Below are positions 56,612 through 63,869 of a stretch of DNA of 64,000 nucleotides, piece after piece. This stretch comes from Winogradskyella algicola. GTDB lineage: Bacteria > Bacteroidota > Bacteroidia > Flavobacteriales > Flavobacteriaceae. Numbering within the stretch: position 1 is the stretch's first letter; every line of letters begins with the position of its first letter. The notes under the pieces are model-generated. The model worked only from the letters and a program-made list of their open reading frames with translations, ran no database searches and was not told the origin of the DNA. The DNA lies in contig NZ_SZQF01000011.1 of NCBI RefSeq assembly GCF_005869935.1, positions 19,158 through 83,157 on the forward strand, read 5' to 3'. The translations under genes were made by a program, and so were the position numbers.

Positions 56612-57589
56612 TTACATACCCAAAAGGTACGCAAAAATTAATGGAGCAACAATGGTTGCATCACTCTCTATGATAAATTTAGGTGTGTTTATATCTAGTT
56701 TTCCCCAGGTTATTTTTTCGTTTGGCACTGCGCCAGAATATGATCCGTAACTTGTTGTACTGTCGCTAATTTGGCAAAAATAACTCCAGAATGGTGTATC
56801 TGTACGCTCCATGTCTTGGTAAAGCATTGGCACTACACAGATTGGAAAATCTCCTGCAATACCTCCACCAATTTGGAAGAAACCTATGCCTTTCTCTGAA
56901 TTCTCTGTGTACCAATCTGCTAAAAACGTCATGTACTCAATACCAGATTTCATGGTACTAGCTTTAAGTTCACCTTTTAGCACATAGCTTGCAAAAATAT
57001 TACCCATAGTACTGTCTTCCCATCCTGGGCAAACAATTGGCAAGTTCTTTTCTGCTGCTGCGTACATCCAAGAATCCTTTAAGTCTATTTCGTAGTATTC
57101 TTCTAAAACACCAGACAATAACAGTTTGTACATATACTCGTGTGGTAAGTAGCGCTCGCCTTTGGCTTCTGCGTCTTTCCAAATCTTAACAATATGCTCT
57201 TGTATACGTCTAAATGCTTCCTCTTCTGGAATACAAGTATCTGTAACTCGGTTTAGTCCTTTTTCTAACAAATCCCATTCATCTTGTGGAGTTAAATCGC
57301 GATAGTTAGGCACACGTTTGTAATGGCTATGTGCTACCAAATTCATGATGTCCTCCTCAAGGTTGGCACCCGTACAAGAAATAATGTGTACTTTATCTTG
57401 ACGAATCATTTCTGCAAAAATCTTTCCCAACTCTGCAGTACTCATAGCACCAGCCAAAGACACTAACATCTTAGCGCCATTATTAAGCTGATCTTCATAA
57501 CCTTTGGCTGCATCAACCAAAGCTGCTGCATTAAAGTGCAGATAATACTTCTCTATAAATTGTGTAATATGTCCTTTATTAGTACTCAT
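56612..57589 (-). CDS. Deoxyhypusine-synthase-family protein (probable homospermidine synthase)
   Basis: A 325-residue NAD-dependent enzyme of the deoxyhypusine synthase family. The start at 57589 (MSTNKGHITQF) is preferred to one 26 codons upstream within the agmatinase gene. The catalytic lysine is conserved (K297 in ITWGKL) and the NAD-binding GANLEEDIMNLVAH and GGGIAGDFPICVVP are present. Bacteria have no eIF5A target. Family members in bacteria can make homospermidine from putrescine, the abundant polyamine of many flavobacteria. Position after an arginine decarboxylase and agmatinase, which supply putrescine, fits. The specific activity is inference. It overlaps the agmatinase gene by 11 bp. 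Confidence 0.85.
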   Translation of the reverse strand: MSTNKGHITQFIEKYYLHFNAAALVDAAKGYEDQLNNGAKMLVSLAGAMSTAELGKIFAEMIRQDKVHIISCTGANLEEDIMNLVAHSHYKRVPNYRDLTPQDEWDLLEKGLNRVTDTCIPEEEAFRRIQEHIVKIWKDAEAKGERYLPHEYMYKLLLSGVLEEYYEIDLKDSWMYAAAEKNLPIVCPGWEDSTMGNIFASYVLKGELKASTMKSGIEYMTFLADWYTENSEKGIGFFQIGGGIAGDFPICVVPMLYQDMERTDTPFWSYFCQISDSTTSYGSYSGAVPNEKITWGKLDINTPKFIIESDATIVAPLIFAYLLGM

Positions 57590-58520
57590 CTTCATCATTA
57601 AATTTAGAAAATTTATTATTTCCGTTTGAGTTGTTGTTAAAATTACTTTCAAAATCGTCTGTTGCATCTTGATCTTGAAACTTATAACTTAACATTTTGT
57701 AGTACAATTTTGCAGCTAAAAAGTCTGAAGACTTTTCGTTTTCATTTGGGCAAAGCTCTACAATATCAAAACCTACAACATTTTTTTCTTCAAACACTTG
57801 TTTTAAAAACTCCAGCGTTTCGTAATACAACAGACCTCCTGGCTCTGGTGTACCAGTACTTGGCATAATTGAAGGATCGAAAGCATCTAAATCGAATGTA
57901 ATAAATACGTTGTCTGTCATTTGATCTATTGCAGAATCCATCCAACTATCGTCTACAGCCATCTCATGCGCAAAGTACGTTTTTTCTTCGTCCATTACTG
58001 TTTTTTCAATAGCATCCATAGAGCGAATACCAACCTGAATAAGATTTGTAGTTTGGCTCGCCTCATACACAGCACAAGCATGGTTACACTTAGAACCTTC
58101 GTAACTTTCGCGAAGATCTGCATGCGCATCGATGTGCAATACTGTTAAATCTTCAAACATTTCGTTGAAAGCTCTAATAGTACCAATAGATATTGAATGC
58201 TCACCACCAAAAACAGTTACAAACTTGTTCTTTTTTATAAACTTTTTGGTTGCTTGGTGCACTGCTTCTACCATTGCTTCTGGAGACGCATTTTCTGTTA
58301 CTGCATCTGCCAAATGAATACCTTGAAGGTACACCTCAGAATCTGTTTCGATATCGTACAACTCCATGTTTTCTGAAGCGTGTAAAAATGCTTCCGGACC
58401 TTTATCTGCTCCTTTTTGCCATGTACTTGTACCATCGTAAGGTACTGGGATTAAAACAATCTTTGATTGATCTAATTTTGAATGCTCTGCTGGAATGCCA
58501 GCGTAAGTTTTTGTGTTCAT
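57579..58520 (-). CDS. speB: Agmatinase
   Basis: A 313-residue ureohydrolase producing putrescine and urea from agmatine. The binuclear manganese ligands are visible: H108 (GGEHSIS), D131-H133-D135 (DAHADLR) and D210-D212 (FDLDAFDP). The C-terminal 30 residues are asparagine- and charge-rich (DDFESNFNNNSNGNNK), an extension with no counterpart in E. coli SpeB. The next gene is the deoxyhypusine-synthase-like enzyme (11-bp overlap), and a REP-like element lies 71 bp upstream. Confidence 0.93.
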   Translation of the reverse strand: MNTKTYAGIPAEHSKLDQSKIVLIPVPYDGTSTWQKGADKGPEAFLHASENMELYDIETDSEVYLQGIHLADAVTENASPEAMVEAVHQATKKFIKKNKFVTVFGGEHSISIGTIRAFNEMFEDLTVLHIDAHADLRESYEGSKCNHACAVYEASQTTNLIQVGIRSMDAIEKTVMDEEKTYFAHEMAVDDSWMDSAIDQMTDNVFITFDLDAFDPSIMPSTGTPEPGGLLYYETLEFLKQVFEEKNVVGFDIVELCPNENEKSSDFLAAKLYYKMLSYKFQDQDATDDFESNFNNNSNGNNKFSKFNDEDEY

Positions 58521-58591
58521 TTTTTTAATTCCTGAAAGGGAAATTTGTTATTTATTCTTGTTGTTTAATTATTATTTTTGGGCTTCGATAG

Positions 58592-58610
58592 CACTTCGAC
58601 AAGCTCAGTG
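58592..58610. repeat. REP-like palindrome, copy 7
   Basis: Arms CACT and AGTG around tcgacaagctc, the same loop as copy 1, followed by tgaca as in copy 1. It lies between arginine decarboxylase and agmatinase genes. Confidence 0.7.
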
Positions 58611-58631
58611 TGACACGTTTGCCTTTATACT

Positions 58632-60023
58632 TTAATATCCTAAAATATTCAGTAAATCTTCACTTTTTTGTTGTTCTGCGAAAACTTCGGTTGTTAAGTT
58701 TCCGTTATCATCGCGTTGTATTAGTATATGTTTTGGACTTGGTATTAAACAGTGTTGCAATCCGCCAAAACCACCAATAGTTTCTTGATATGCGCCTGTA
58801 TTAAAGAAGCCTATATACAAGGGTTTGTCTTTGTTATACTTTGGTAAATAAATGGCATTGACGTGTTGTTCACTGTTGTAATAGTCATCACTATCGCATG
58901 TTAATCCACCAAGTAATACACGCTCGTAGCTTTCTTGCCAACGGTTAATTGGCAACATAATAAAGCGTTTGTTTATAGCCCAAGTATCTGGCAACGTTGT
59001 AATGAAAGATGAGTTAATCATATTCCATTTTTCACGATCGTTTTGTTGCTTTTGATAAAGCACTTTGTAAATAGCGCCTCCACTTTCGCCAACCGTAAAA
59101 CTTCCAAACTCCGTAAAGATATGTGGTACATCTACCTCTTCTTCTTCGCAAACGGTTTTTATTTGGTTTACAATTTCATCTACCATATAGGCATAATCAA
59201 AATCGAAAGCCAAAGAGTTTTTAATTGGGAAGCCTCCACCAATATTCAAACTATCTAAAGATGGACAAATCTTTTTTAAAGAAGTATACACCTTAAGGCA
59301 TTTTGTGAGCTCGTTCCAATAGTAAGCGTTATCTCTAATACCAGTATTGATAAAGAAGTGTAACATCTTAAGCTCTACTTGCTCATTATTCTGAATTTGG
59401 TTCTTGTAAAATGGCACAATGTTTCTGTAACCAATTCCAAGGCGTGAGGTGTAAAACTCAAATTTTGGCTCTTCTTCAGACGCAATTCTTATACCTACTT
59501 TAAACTTACCATTGATTTCTTCGGTAAGTAAATCTAACTCTTCATAGTTATCTATGATAGGTATACAGTTCTGATGACCTCCGTTTATTAAATCGGCAAT
59601 ATTATTAATGTACTTTTCTCGCTTAAAACCGTTACTAATTACAAAGGTTTTGTCTGTGATTTTCCTTTCTTTCTTTAGGCTATTTACAATATCAATATCA
59701 AAAGCTGAAGAGGTTTCGATATGTATATTATTTTTTAGGCCTTCGTCTAATACATGCTTAAAGTGCGAACTTTTGGTACAATAACAGTAGTTGTATGATC
59801 CACTATAATTGTGTTTTGCAAACGCATCTGCAAACCATGTTTTGGCACGCTGAATGTTATTAGAAATTTGTGGCAAATAGGTAAACTTTAAAGGCGCTCC
59901 GTATTGCTCTATTAATTTCATAAGGTCTATACCATGAAATTGTAGTGTGTTTTCCTCTAGATAAAACTCTTCTTGAGGAAAGTAAAAGGATTGATCGATA
60001 AGATCAATGTATTTTGTATTCAT
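58632..60023 (-). CDS. speA: Biosynthetic arginine decarboxylase
   Basis: A 463-residue PLP decarboxylase of the alanine-racemase fold group (fold III). The PLP lysine is K84 in YCTKSSHF, the phosphate loop is NIGGGFPIKN, and the active-site cysteine is in GGLTCDSDDYY. It is shorter than E. coli SpeA (about 630) and similar to the Bacteroidota form as I recall. It makes agmatine, the substrate of the agmatinase encoded next. Together with the next two genes it forms a polyamine pathway from arginine. The symbol assumes orthology with arginine, not carboxyspermidine, decarboxylases. Confidence 0.83.
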   Translation of the reverse strand: MNTKYIDLIDQSFYFPQEEFYLEENTLQFHGIDLMKLIEQYGAPLKFTYLPQISNNIQRAKTWFADAFAKHNYSGSYNYCYCTKSSHFKHVLDEGLKNNIHIETSSAFDIDIVNSLKKERKITDKTFVISNGFKREKYINNIADLINGGHQNCIPIIDNYEELDLLTEEINGKFKVGIRIASEEEPKFEFYTSRLGIGYRNIVPFYKNQIQNNEQVELKMLHFFINTGIRDNAYYWNELTKCLKVYTSLKKICPSLDSLNIGGGFPIKNSLAFDFDYAYMVDEIVNQIKTVCEEEEVDVPHIFTEFGSFTVGESGGAIYKVLYQKQQNDREKWNMINSSFITTLPDTWAINKRFIMLPINRWQESYERVLLGGLTCDSDDYYNSEQHVNAIYLPKYNKDKPLYIGFFNTGAYQETIGGFGGLQHCLIPSPKHILIQRDDNGNLTTEVFAEQQKSEDLLNILGY

Positions 60024-60621
60024 TTTTGTTTTATTCTCGGTTGTTTTCTTTCAGAAAAAATAAAGGTATAAAGATCTATGCACAAATAGTGTTAACTCTA
60101 TATCAAATCTGAAACTGGCTTTGTGTAGTTGGCACAAACGGATATATGTGCTGGCTGGCAGCTATTAGAGAAACGGAAGTTAGCTTTAAATTTCGGGCGC
60201 TTATCTTATAAGCTGCTTTTGAATATGACTTCCTAATTTTCAAAAGCCCGAACGTAAAAACAGTTTTCAATGTGTTCAGCTAAATCTAGAATCTGTTGTG
60301 TTATTGATTCTAAATTTCGCAGCAAATGTATGTTATTTTTTAATATGCAAAACTTTTTTGTGCTTTTTTTTACATATAGGCTTAATTAATGATTAATTAC
60401 TCATAAGCAATGGAAAATAATCTTAGGCTTTTGGCTTATGGTTTTTGTGTATTTGCCCTTAATGATAGAGCAAGGAAACCAACATTTAATACGGCATAAA
60501 GTCGGCATATAGTCGGTATATAGTCAGCATATATTTAATGTAAATAGGGTTTGGTTAGTTATTTTTATCTTATCTAATCTTGTGATCGTGTGTTTTGTGA
60601 AAGTTAGGTGGTTTTTATCGA
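60024..60621. other. Gene-free 598-bp gap between speA and the integrase gene
   Basis: No convincing gene on either strand. It holds the 11-bp tandem repeat listed separately and arms TTCGGGC (60192-60198) and GCCCGAA (60246-60252). On the minus strand, near 60128-60150, there is a motif CATATATCCGTTTGTGCC. It resembles the CATAT...CCGTT right ends of the attC-like sites to the right and may be a decayed half-site. Confidence 0.4.
60490..60533. repeat. Four tandem 11-bp repeats
   Basis: Units tacggcataaa, gtcggcatata, gtcggtatata and gtcagcatata in head-to-tail order. The 11-bp period is close to one turn of DNA, so phased protein binding is possible. It lies about 90 bp beyond the 3' end of the integrase gene. 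Confidence 0.8.
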
Positions 60622-61455
60622 TTAGAGCATATCTAACGGACTCTTTACGTTTTGTAGGGTTGTCTCTGCTACACGCGTATATGTAAGGGTTGTGTTGATG
60701 CTTTTGTGCCCTAACAGCTTTTGAATAATGCGTATATCGGTTCCGTTTTCTAAAAGGTGTGTGGCGAAACTATGCCTGAGCGAGTGTACGGTTATTGGCT
60801 TTGTTATTTTTGTTGCCGACAAGGCTTTGTTAAGGATTTTTCTTATGCTACTGTCGCTATATTTAGATTTTTTTTGTCCTTCGAAGAGGTATTCTTTTGG
60901 TTTGTACTCTTTAAAATAACGTCTTAACAAAACTAAAAGGTTATTGGGCAGCATTACCATTCTGTCTTTTTTGCCCTTACTGTTTTTGATGTGTACCATC
61001 ATTCTGTTGCTATCTACATCTACTACTTTTAGAGCTATAGCTTCGCTTATTCTTAGGCCCAAACCGTAAATGGTTGCCAAGATAGCTTTGTGCTTAATGT
61101 TTTCTGTGGCTTGCAAGATTTGTTTTACTTCTGATTTTGAAAGGATTACTGGGACGTACTGTTCATTTCGGGATGGATAAATGACTGAAAAATCTACCTC
61201 TCTTTTTAAGACTTCTTTGTAAAACAACGATAATGCACCTATGAGTTGTTTTTGTGATGATATGCCATATCGTTTTTGTTTGGTAATATTTACCACTGTT
61301 AGTAGAATATCCTTATCTCTAAGATTGCTCAATGTATTAGGTTGAATTTTCAGGAACTCGGTAACAGATTCTACAAAACTTAAGTAGACTGCTACTGTAT
61401 TAGGGCTATATCTTTTAAGCTCTAGAATGGTTTTGAATGTACTAAGGTGCGACAT
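60622..61455 (-). CDS. Tyrosine recombinase, integron-integrase-like
   Basis: A 277-residue tyrosine recombinase. A SAM-like N-terminal core-binding domain covers about 1-90; the catalytic domain is about 100-277. Catalytic residues are R135 (GLRISEA), K160 (NSKGKKDR), H224-S-L-R227 (HSLRHSF), H250 (LGHKS) and Y259 (YTRV). The tail NVKSPLDML recalls the GVRSPLD ending of IntI proteins. The extra helix patch that IntI has before the HxLR motif is absent: LFEGQKKSKYSDSSIRKI runs straight on. It is divergent from three cassettes carrying attC-like sites, the usual integron layout. A XerC/D-like housekeeping role is unlikely, because true XerC/D are about 300 residues and do not sit beside such arrays. 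The call rests on context. Confidence 0.85.
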   Translation of the reverse strand: MSHLSTFKTILELKRYSPNTVAVYLSFVESVTEFLKIQPNTLSNLRDKDILLTVVNITKQKRYGISSQKQLIGALSLFYKEVLKREVDFSVIYPSRNEQYVPVILSKSEVKQILQATENIKHKAILATIYGLGLRISEAIALKVVDVDSNRMMVHIKNSKGKKDRMVMLPNNLLVLLRRYFKEYKPKEYLFEGQKKSKYSDSSIRKILNKALSATKITKPITVHSLRHSFATHLLENGTDIRIIQKLLGHKSINTTLTYTRVAETTLQNVKSPLDML

Positions 61456-61513
61456 AACTCATTTTTATATGGTTATGTTACAATTTACAAAAAGGTACTG
61501 AATAACACACTAT

Positions 61514-61555
61514 TAGGGTTGTATATACGTACTTTTTTGGCTAGGTTTGTATATA
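61514..61555 (+). repeat. attI-like direct repeats
   Basis: TAGGGTTGTATATA (61514-61527) and TAGGTTTGTATATA (61542-61555) differ at one base and are 28 bp apart, directly before the first crossover-like site ACCGCTGGGC (G at 61561). Integron attI sites carry such integrase-binding direct repeats. Function is inferred. Confidence 0.5.
61519..61549 (+). promoter_or_regulatory. Candidate cassette promoter (Pc-like)
   Basis: TTG at 61519-61521, 20-bp spacer, then TAGGTTTG at 61542-61549, an exact Bacteroidota -7 match. It points into the cassettes and overlaps the attI-like repeats. Confidence 0.5.
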
Positions 61556-61595
61556 TAACCGCTGGGCTTCATGCAAAAATGACATCGTACTTTAA

Positions 61596-62174
61596 ATGAA
61601 AATTTATCTCACAGATCAAAAAAAGAACTTTGAACGACATCTCAACGACTTGAGACCAAAGTCTGTAATGGAGTACGATAAAAATCGGTTGACTAAGAAT
61701 ATATCGATAATTGAGATTGAAACAGACAGGATTGACTTTCAAACCCTTTTTGACTATGAAATCTTTCCTGCTAACATCATGACTCATTTGACAGAATGGA
61801 AATCTAAAAATAGAGAAATGACAGTCGGAGATATAATTGTTCAACAAGTATATATCCCACCAACAAGGATTTTCTCGCAAAAAATCGTTTTCGGAGTTAG
61901 GATAAGTGAAATCATTGACGAACCGACAAAAAAGGGTTTTAGTTACGAGACGTTAGACGGACACGTTGAAAAAGGAATTTCGACTTTCACATTGGAACAG
62001 ACGAATAAAAAGACCGTTTTCAAAATCTTGACCTATTCAGAACCAGGAAATATTTTGACCCGACTTTTAGGACCGATTTTCTCGAGACCATGTCAAAAGT
62101 ATTCGACTGAACAAGCGTTGAAGAATGTAAAACGACAAATAGAAAAAAGCACGAAAGCCCAACAACGCATATAG
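61596..62174 (+). CDS. Cassette 1 gene: DUF1990-like protein
   Basis: A 192-residue cytoplasmic protein. REMTVGDIIVQQVYIPP, VFGVRISEIIDEPTKKGFSYETLDGHVEKG and FTLEQTNKKTVFKI fit the DUF1990 family (SRPBCC-related fold). A basic C-terminus (KRQIEKSTKAQQR) ends within the attC-like site. Function unknown. The ATG at 61596 lies 35 bp after the crossover-like G at 61561. Codons favour GAC and CGA more than the core genes, suggesting foreign origin. Confidence 0.75.
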   Translation: MKIYLTDQKKNFERHLNDLRPKSVMEYDKNRLTKNISIIEIETDRIDFQTLFDYEIFPANIMTHLTEWKSKNREMTVGDIIVQQVYIPPTRIFSQKIVFGVRISEIIDEPTKKGFSYETLDGHVEKGISTFTLEQTNKKTVFKILTYSEPGNILTRLLGPIFSRPCQKYSTEQALKNVKRQIEKSTKAQQRI

Positions 62175-62289
62175 CTTATGGCGGGTGAACGGCTGCCAGC
62201 AAGGTTTTCGCTCTATTGCCAAGTTCGTCACGGGCGGACAGGAAGTAGCTTCGAAACCGCCACAAGCCATATGCAAACCGTTAGGGCAC
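62155..62289. other. attC-like recombination site A
   Basis: R''-like AAGCCCAAC (62155-62163) and R'-like GTTAGGGCAC (62280-62289) bound a site of 135 bp. Inner arms at 62167-62184 and 62257-62274 are complementary at 16 of 18 positions (GCATAT and TGGCGG strands). A single folded strand would give the imperfect hairpin that integron integrases use. Confidence 0.7.
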
Positions 62290-62291
62290 AT

Positions 62292-62879
62292 ATGAAAAAT
62301 CCAGTCCATATTTTAATACTTATTTTACTTTTAGCATTTGTTTCGTGTAGTAAAGAATATAAAATTGACAAATCGGATTACTCATTAATACCTTATAACG
62401 GAAATGAAATTTTAGTATTAAAATCGACTGAAAACAAATTGGATACTATCTTCATAAATGGAATTGAAAGATACTTTGCGAGTTCTGACCCTTTAGCATT
62501 TTTTCCAGACCAACACGAAATTCAAAACTTAAACTGTAAAATTAGTGACCCAAATTATAATAGATACTTACCTGGAAAAGTATTAATTGAATTGCGTGCA
62601 TCATCAGACGGAACACAAATCTGGTTCGACATAATAATGAAAGAATCTTGGTATTATGGAAAAAAAATTTATTCAAAAACCGAATTTGACAGTGTACCAA
62701 TTACAAAAATGATAATAGATGACAAAGTATATAACGATGTTAAAATATTTGAATCTGATGGTTCTTATGAACAGCGAGACAATTATGCTGAAAGGTTTTA
62801 CTGGAGTTTAAGTCAAGGATTTCTCGGACTTAGCAAGCGAAATGAAAAATGGAGATTAATAAAAAAATACGTGCCCTAA
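62292..62879 (+). CDS. Cassette 2 gene: small lipoprotein
   Basis: A 195-residue protein with a lipoprotein signal (LAFVSC, C20). The mature part has IPYNGNEILVLKSTENKLDTIFINGIER and later DKVYNDVKIFES, FYWSLSQGFLGLSKRNEKW, a pattern of surface-exposed beta strands. Family not recognised. The ATG sits 12 bp past the crossover-like G. The last codons, with the TAA stop, are inside the R''-like end (GTG CCC TAA). The gene therefore fills its cassette almost exactly. Confidence 0.78.
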   Translation: MKNPVHILILILLLAFVSCSKEYKIDKSDYSLIPYNGNEILVLKSTENKLDTIFINGIERYFASSDPLAFFPDQHEIQNLNCKISDPNYNRYLPGKVLIELRASSDGTQIWFDIIMKESWYYGKKIYSKTEFDSVPITKMIIDDKVYNDVKIFESDGSYEQRDNYAERFYWSLSQGFLGLSKRNEKWRLIKKYVP

Positions 62880-63006
62880 CACCGTGTATAATTAATGGCT
62901 AGTTCTCGCCTACTTACGAAAATCCTCGCGGATTTTCTATTTGGTTTTTATTTACTATATTATGTGCTTAAACACGCCACTAATCATACACAATACCGTT
63001 GTAACC
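62871..63006. other. attC-like recombination site B
   Basis: R''-like GTGCCCTAAC (62871-62880) and R'-like GTTGTAACC (62998-63006). Inner arms at 62883-62899 and 62976-62992 match at 14 of 17 positions. A small 8-bp hairpin GAAAATCC/GGATTTTC lies at 62918-62937. I have seen near-identical site sequences repeated in other flavobacterial genomes, from memory. Confidence 0.7.
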
Positions 63007-63029
63007 AATGCAAGAAAAATCGATACTGA

Positions 63030-63824
63030 ATGGAAAAATCGATATTTGAAATCACCAAAATGGATTGTCCTTCAGAGGAAAACCTAATCCGAATGAAATT
63101 GGATGGAATCTCAAATATTGCGAATTTAGAATTTGACATTCCCAACAGAAGATTGACTGTCTTTCATAACGGAGAAATTCAACATATAGAAAAATCCATC
63201 TTAGAATTAAAACTAGGCGGAAAAAAAATATCGACTGAAAAAACCGACCAGACGGATTTTAAAGAAAACAAAAACCAGAAAAAGCTTCTTTGGTCTGTTC
63301 TTATAATCAATTTCATTTTTTTTATTATCGAAATGACAACAGGTCTGTTTTCAAAATCAATGGGACTTGTGGCTGATAGTTTAGACATGCTCGCAGATAG
63401 TTTTGTTTACGGAATTAGTTTGTTTGCGGTTGGTGGAACCTTAATAATGAAAAAGCGGATAGCCAAACTTGCTGGATATTTTCAAATAACACTTGCGATT
63501 ATCGGATTTGTGGAAGTCCTTAGACGATTTTTCGGAGAAGAAAAATTACCAGATTTCTCGACTATGATTATTGTTTCTGTCTTTGCTCTCATTGCGAACG
63601 GAATATGTCTTTATATTTTACAAAAGTCAAAAAGTAAAGAAGAAGCACATATGAAAGCTAGTATGATTTTCACCTCTAATGATGTAATTATCAATTTAGG
63701 AGTTATAATCGCTGGAGTTCTAGTAAATTGGTTAAGTTCTAGCAAACCTGATTTAATCATTGGAACAATAGTTTTTATTTTGGTAATACAAGGTGCAGTC
63801 AGAATTTTGAAACTAGGAAAATAG
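63030..63824 (+). CDS. Cassette 3 gene: CDF-like cation transporter with N-terminal HMA-like region
   Basis: A 264-residue membrane protein. Residues 1-75 resemble a heavy-metal-associated domain with KMDCPSEEN near residue 11; only one of the usual two cysteines is present. Residues about 85-264 form about six helices in the cation-diffusion-facilitator pattern. The metal-site helix SMGLVADSLDMLADSFVYG carries two aspartates, and FTSNDVIINLGVIIAG is the second site (asparagine and aspartate). The C-terminal cytosolic domain of full CDFs is absent. It probably exports a divalent metal. It fills the third cassette. Confidence 0.82.
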   Translation: MEKSIFEITKMDCPSEENLIRMKLDGISNIANLEFDIPNRRLTVFHNGEIQHIEKSILELKLGGKKISTEKTDQTDFKENKNQKKLLWSVLIINFIFFIIEMTTGLFSKSMGLVADSLDMLADSFVYGISLFAVGGTLIMKKRIAKLAGYFQITLAIIGFVEVLRRFFGEEKLPDFSTMIIVSVFALIANGICLYILQKSKSKEEAHMKASMIFTSNDVIINLGVIIAGVLVNWLSSSKPDLIIGTIVFILVIQGAVRILKLGK

Positions 63825-63832
63825 AAAGCACA

Positions 63833-63841
63833 GGTTACAAC
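63833..63841. other. R''-like end of cassette 3 (broken attC)
   Basis: GGTTACAAC is the exact reverse complement of the cassette start GTTGTAACC (62998-63006). No matching inner arm or R' follows; an IS110-type transposase end comes instead. Confidence 0.65.
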
Positions 63842-63869
63842 AAAGAACTGAGTTAAAAAACAAGCATTA

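Larger units (their letters stand above)
60622..63841. mobile_element. Integron-like cassette array
   Basis: The integrase gene, an attI-like/promoter region (61514-61561), then three plus-strand cassettes. Cassette 1 is 61561-62163, cassette 2 is 62280-62880 and cassette 3 is 62998-63841. The first and last bases of each are reverse complements: GCTGGGCTT/AAGCCCAAC (8 of 9), GTTAGGGCAC/GTGCCCTAAC (10 of 10) and GTTGTAACC/GGTTACAAC (9 of 9). Such matching at both ends is expected if each cassette once circularised through its own attC. The right end is broken by an IS110-type element. Confidence 0.7.

Noticed and set aside
57590..57667. Longer N-terminus of the deoxyhypusine-synthase-like protein
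   Set aside because: It would lie inside the agmatinase gene. The sequence from 57589 matches the family start, with an 11-bp overlap.
60490..60533. CRISPR-like array
   Set aside because: The units are 11 bp and directly adjacent with no spacers, and no cas genes are present.
60622..61455. Calling the recombinase IntI outright
   Set aside because: The region before HSLRHSF has no IntI-specific extra helix; only the context and tail resemble integron integrases.
62178..62291. A longer reading frame for the cassette 2 gene, starting at 62178
   Set aside because: The extra 38 codons lie wholly inside the attC-like palindrome, and a good lipoprotein signal begins at 62292.
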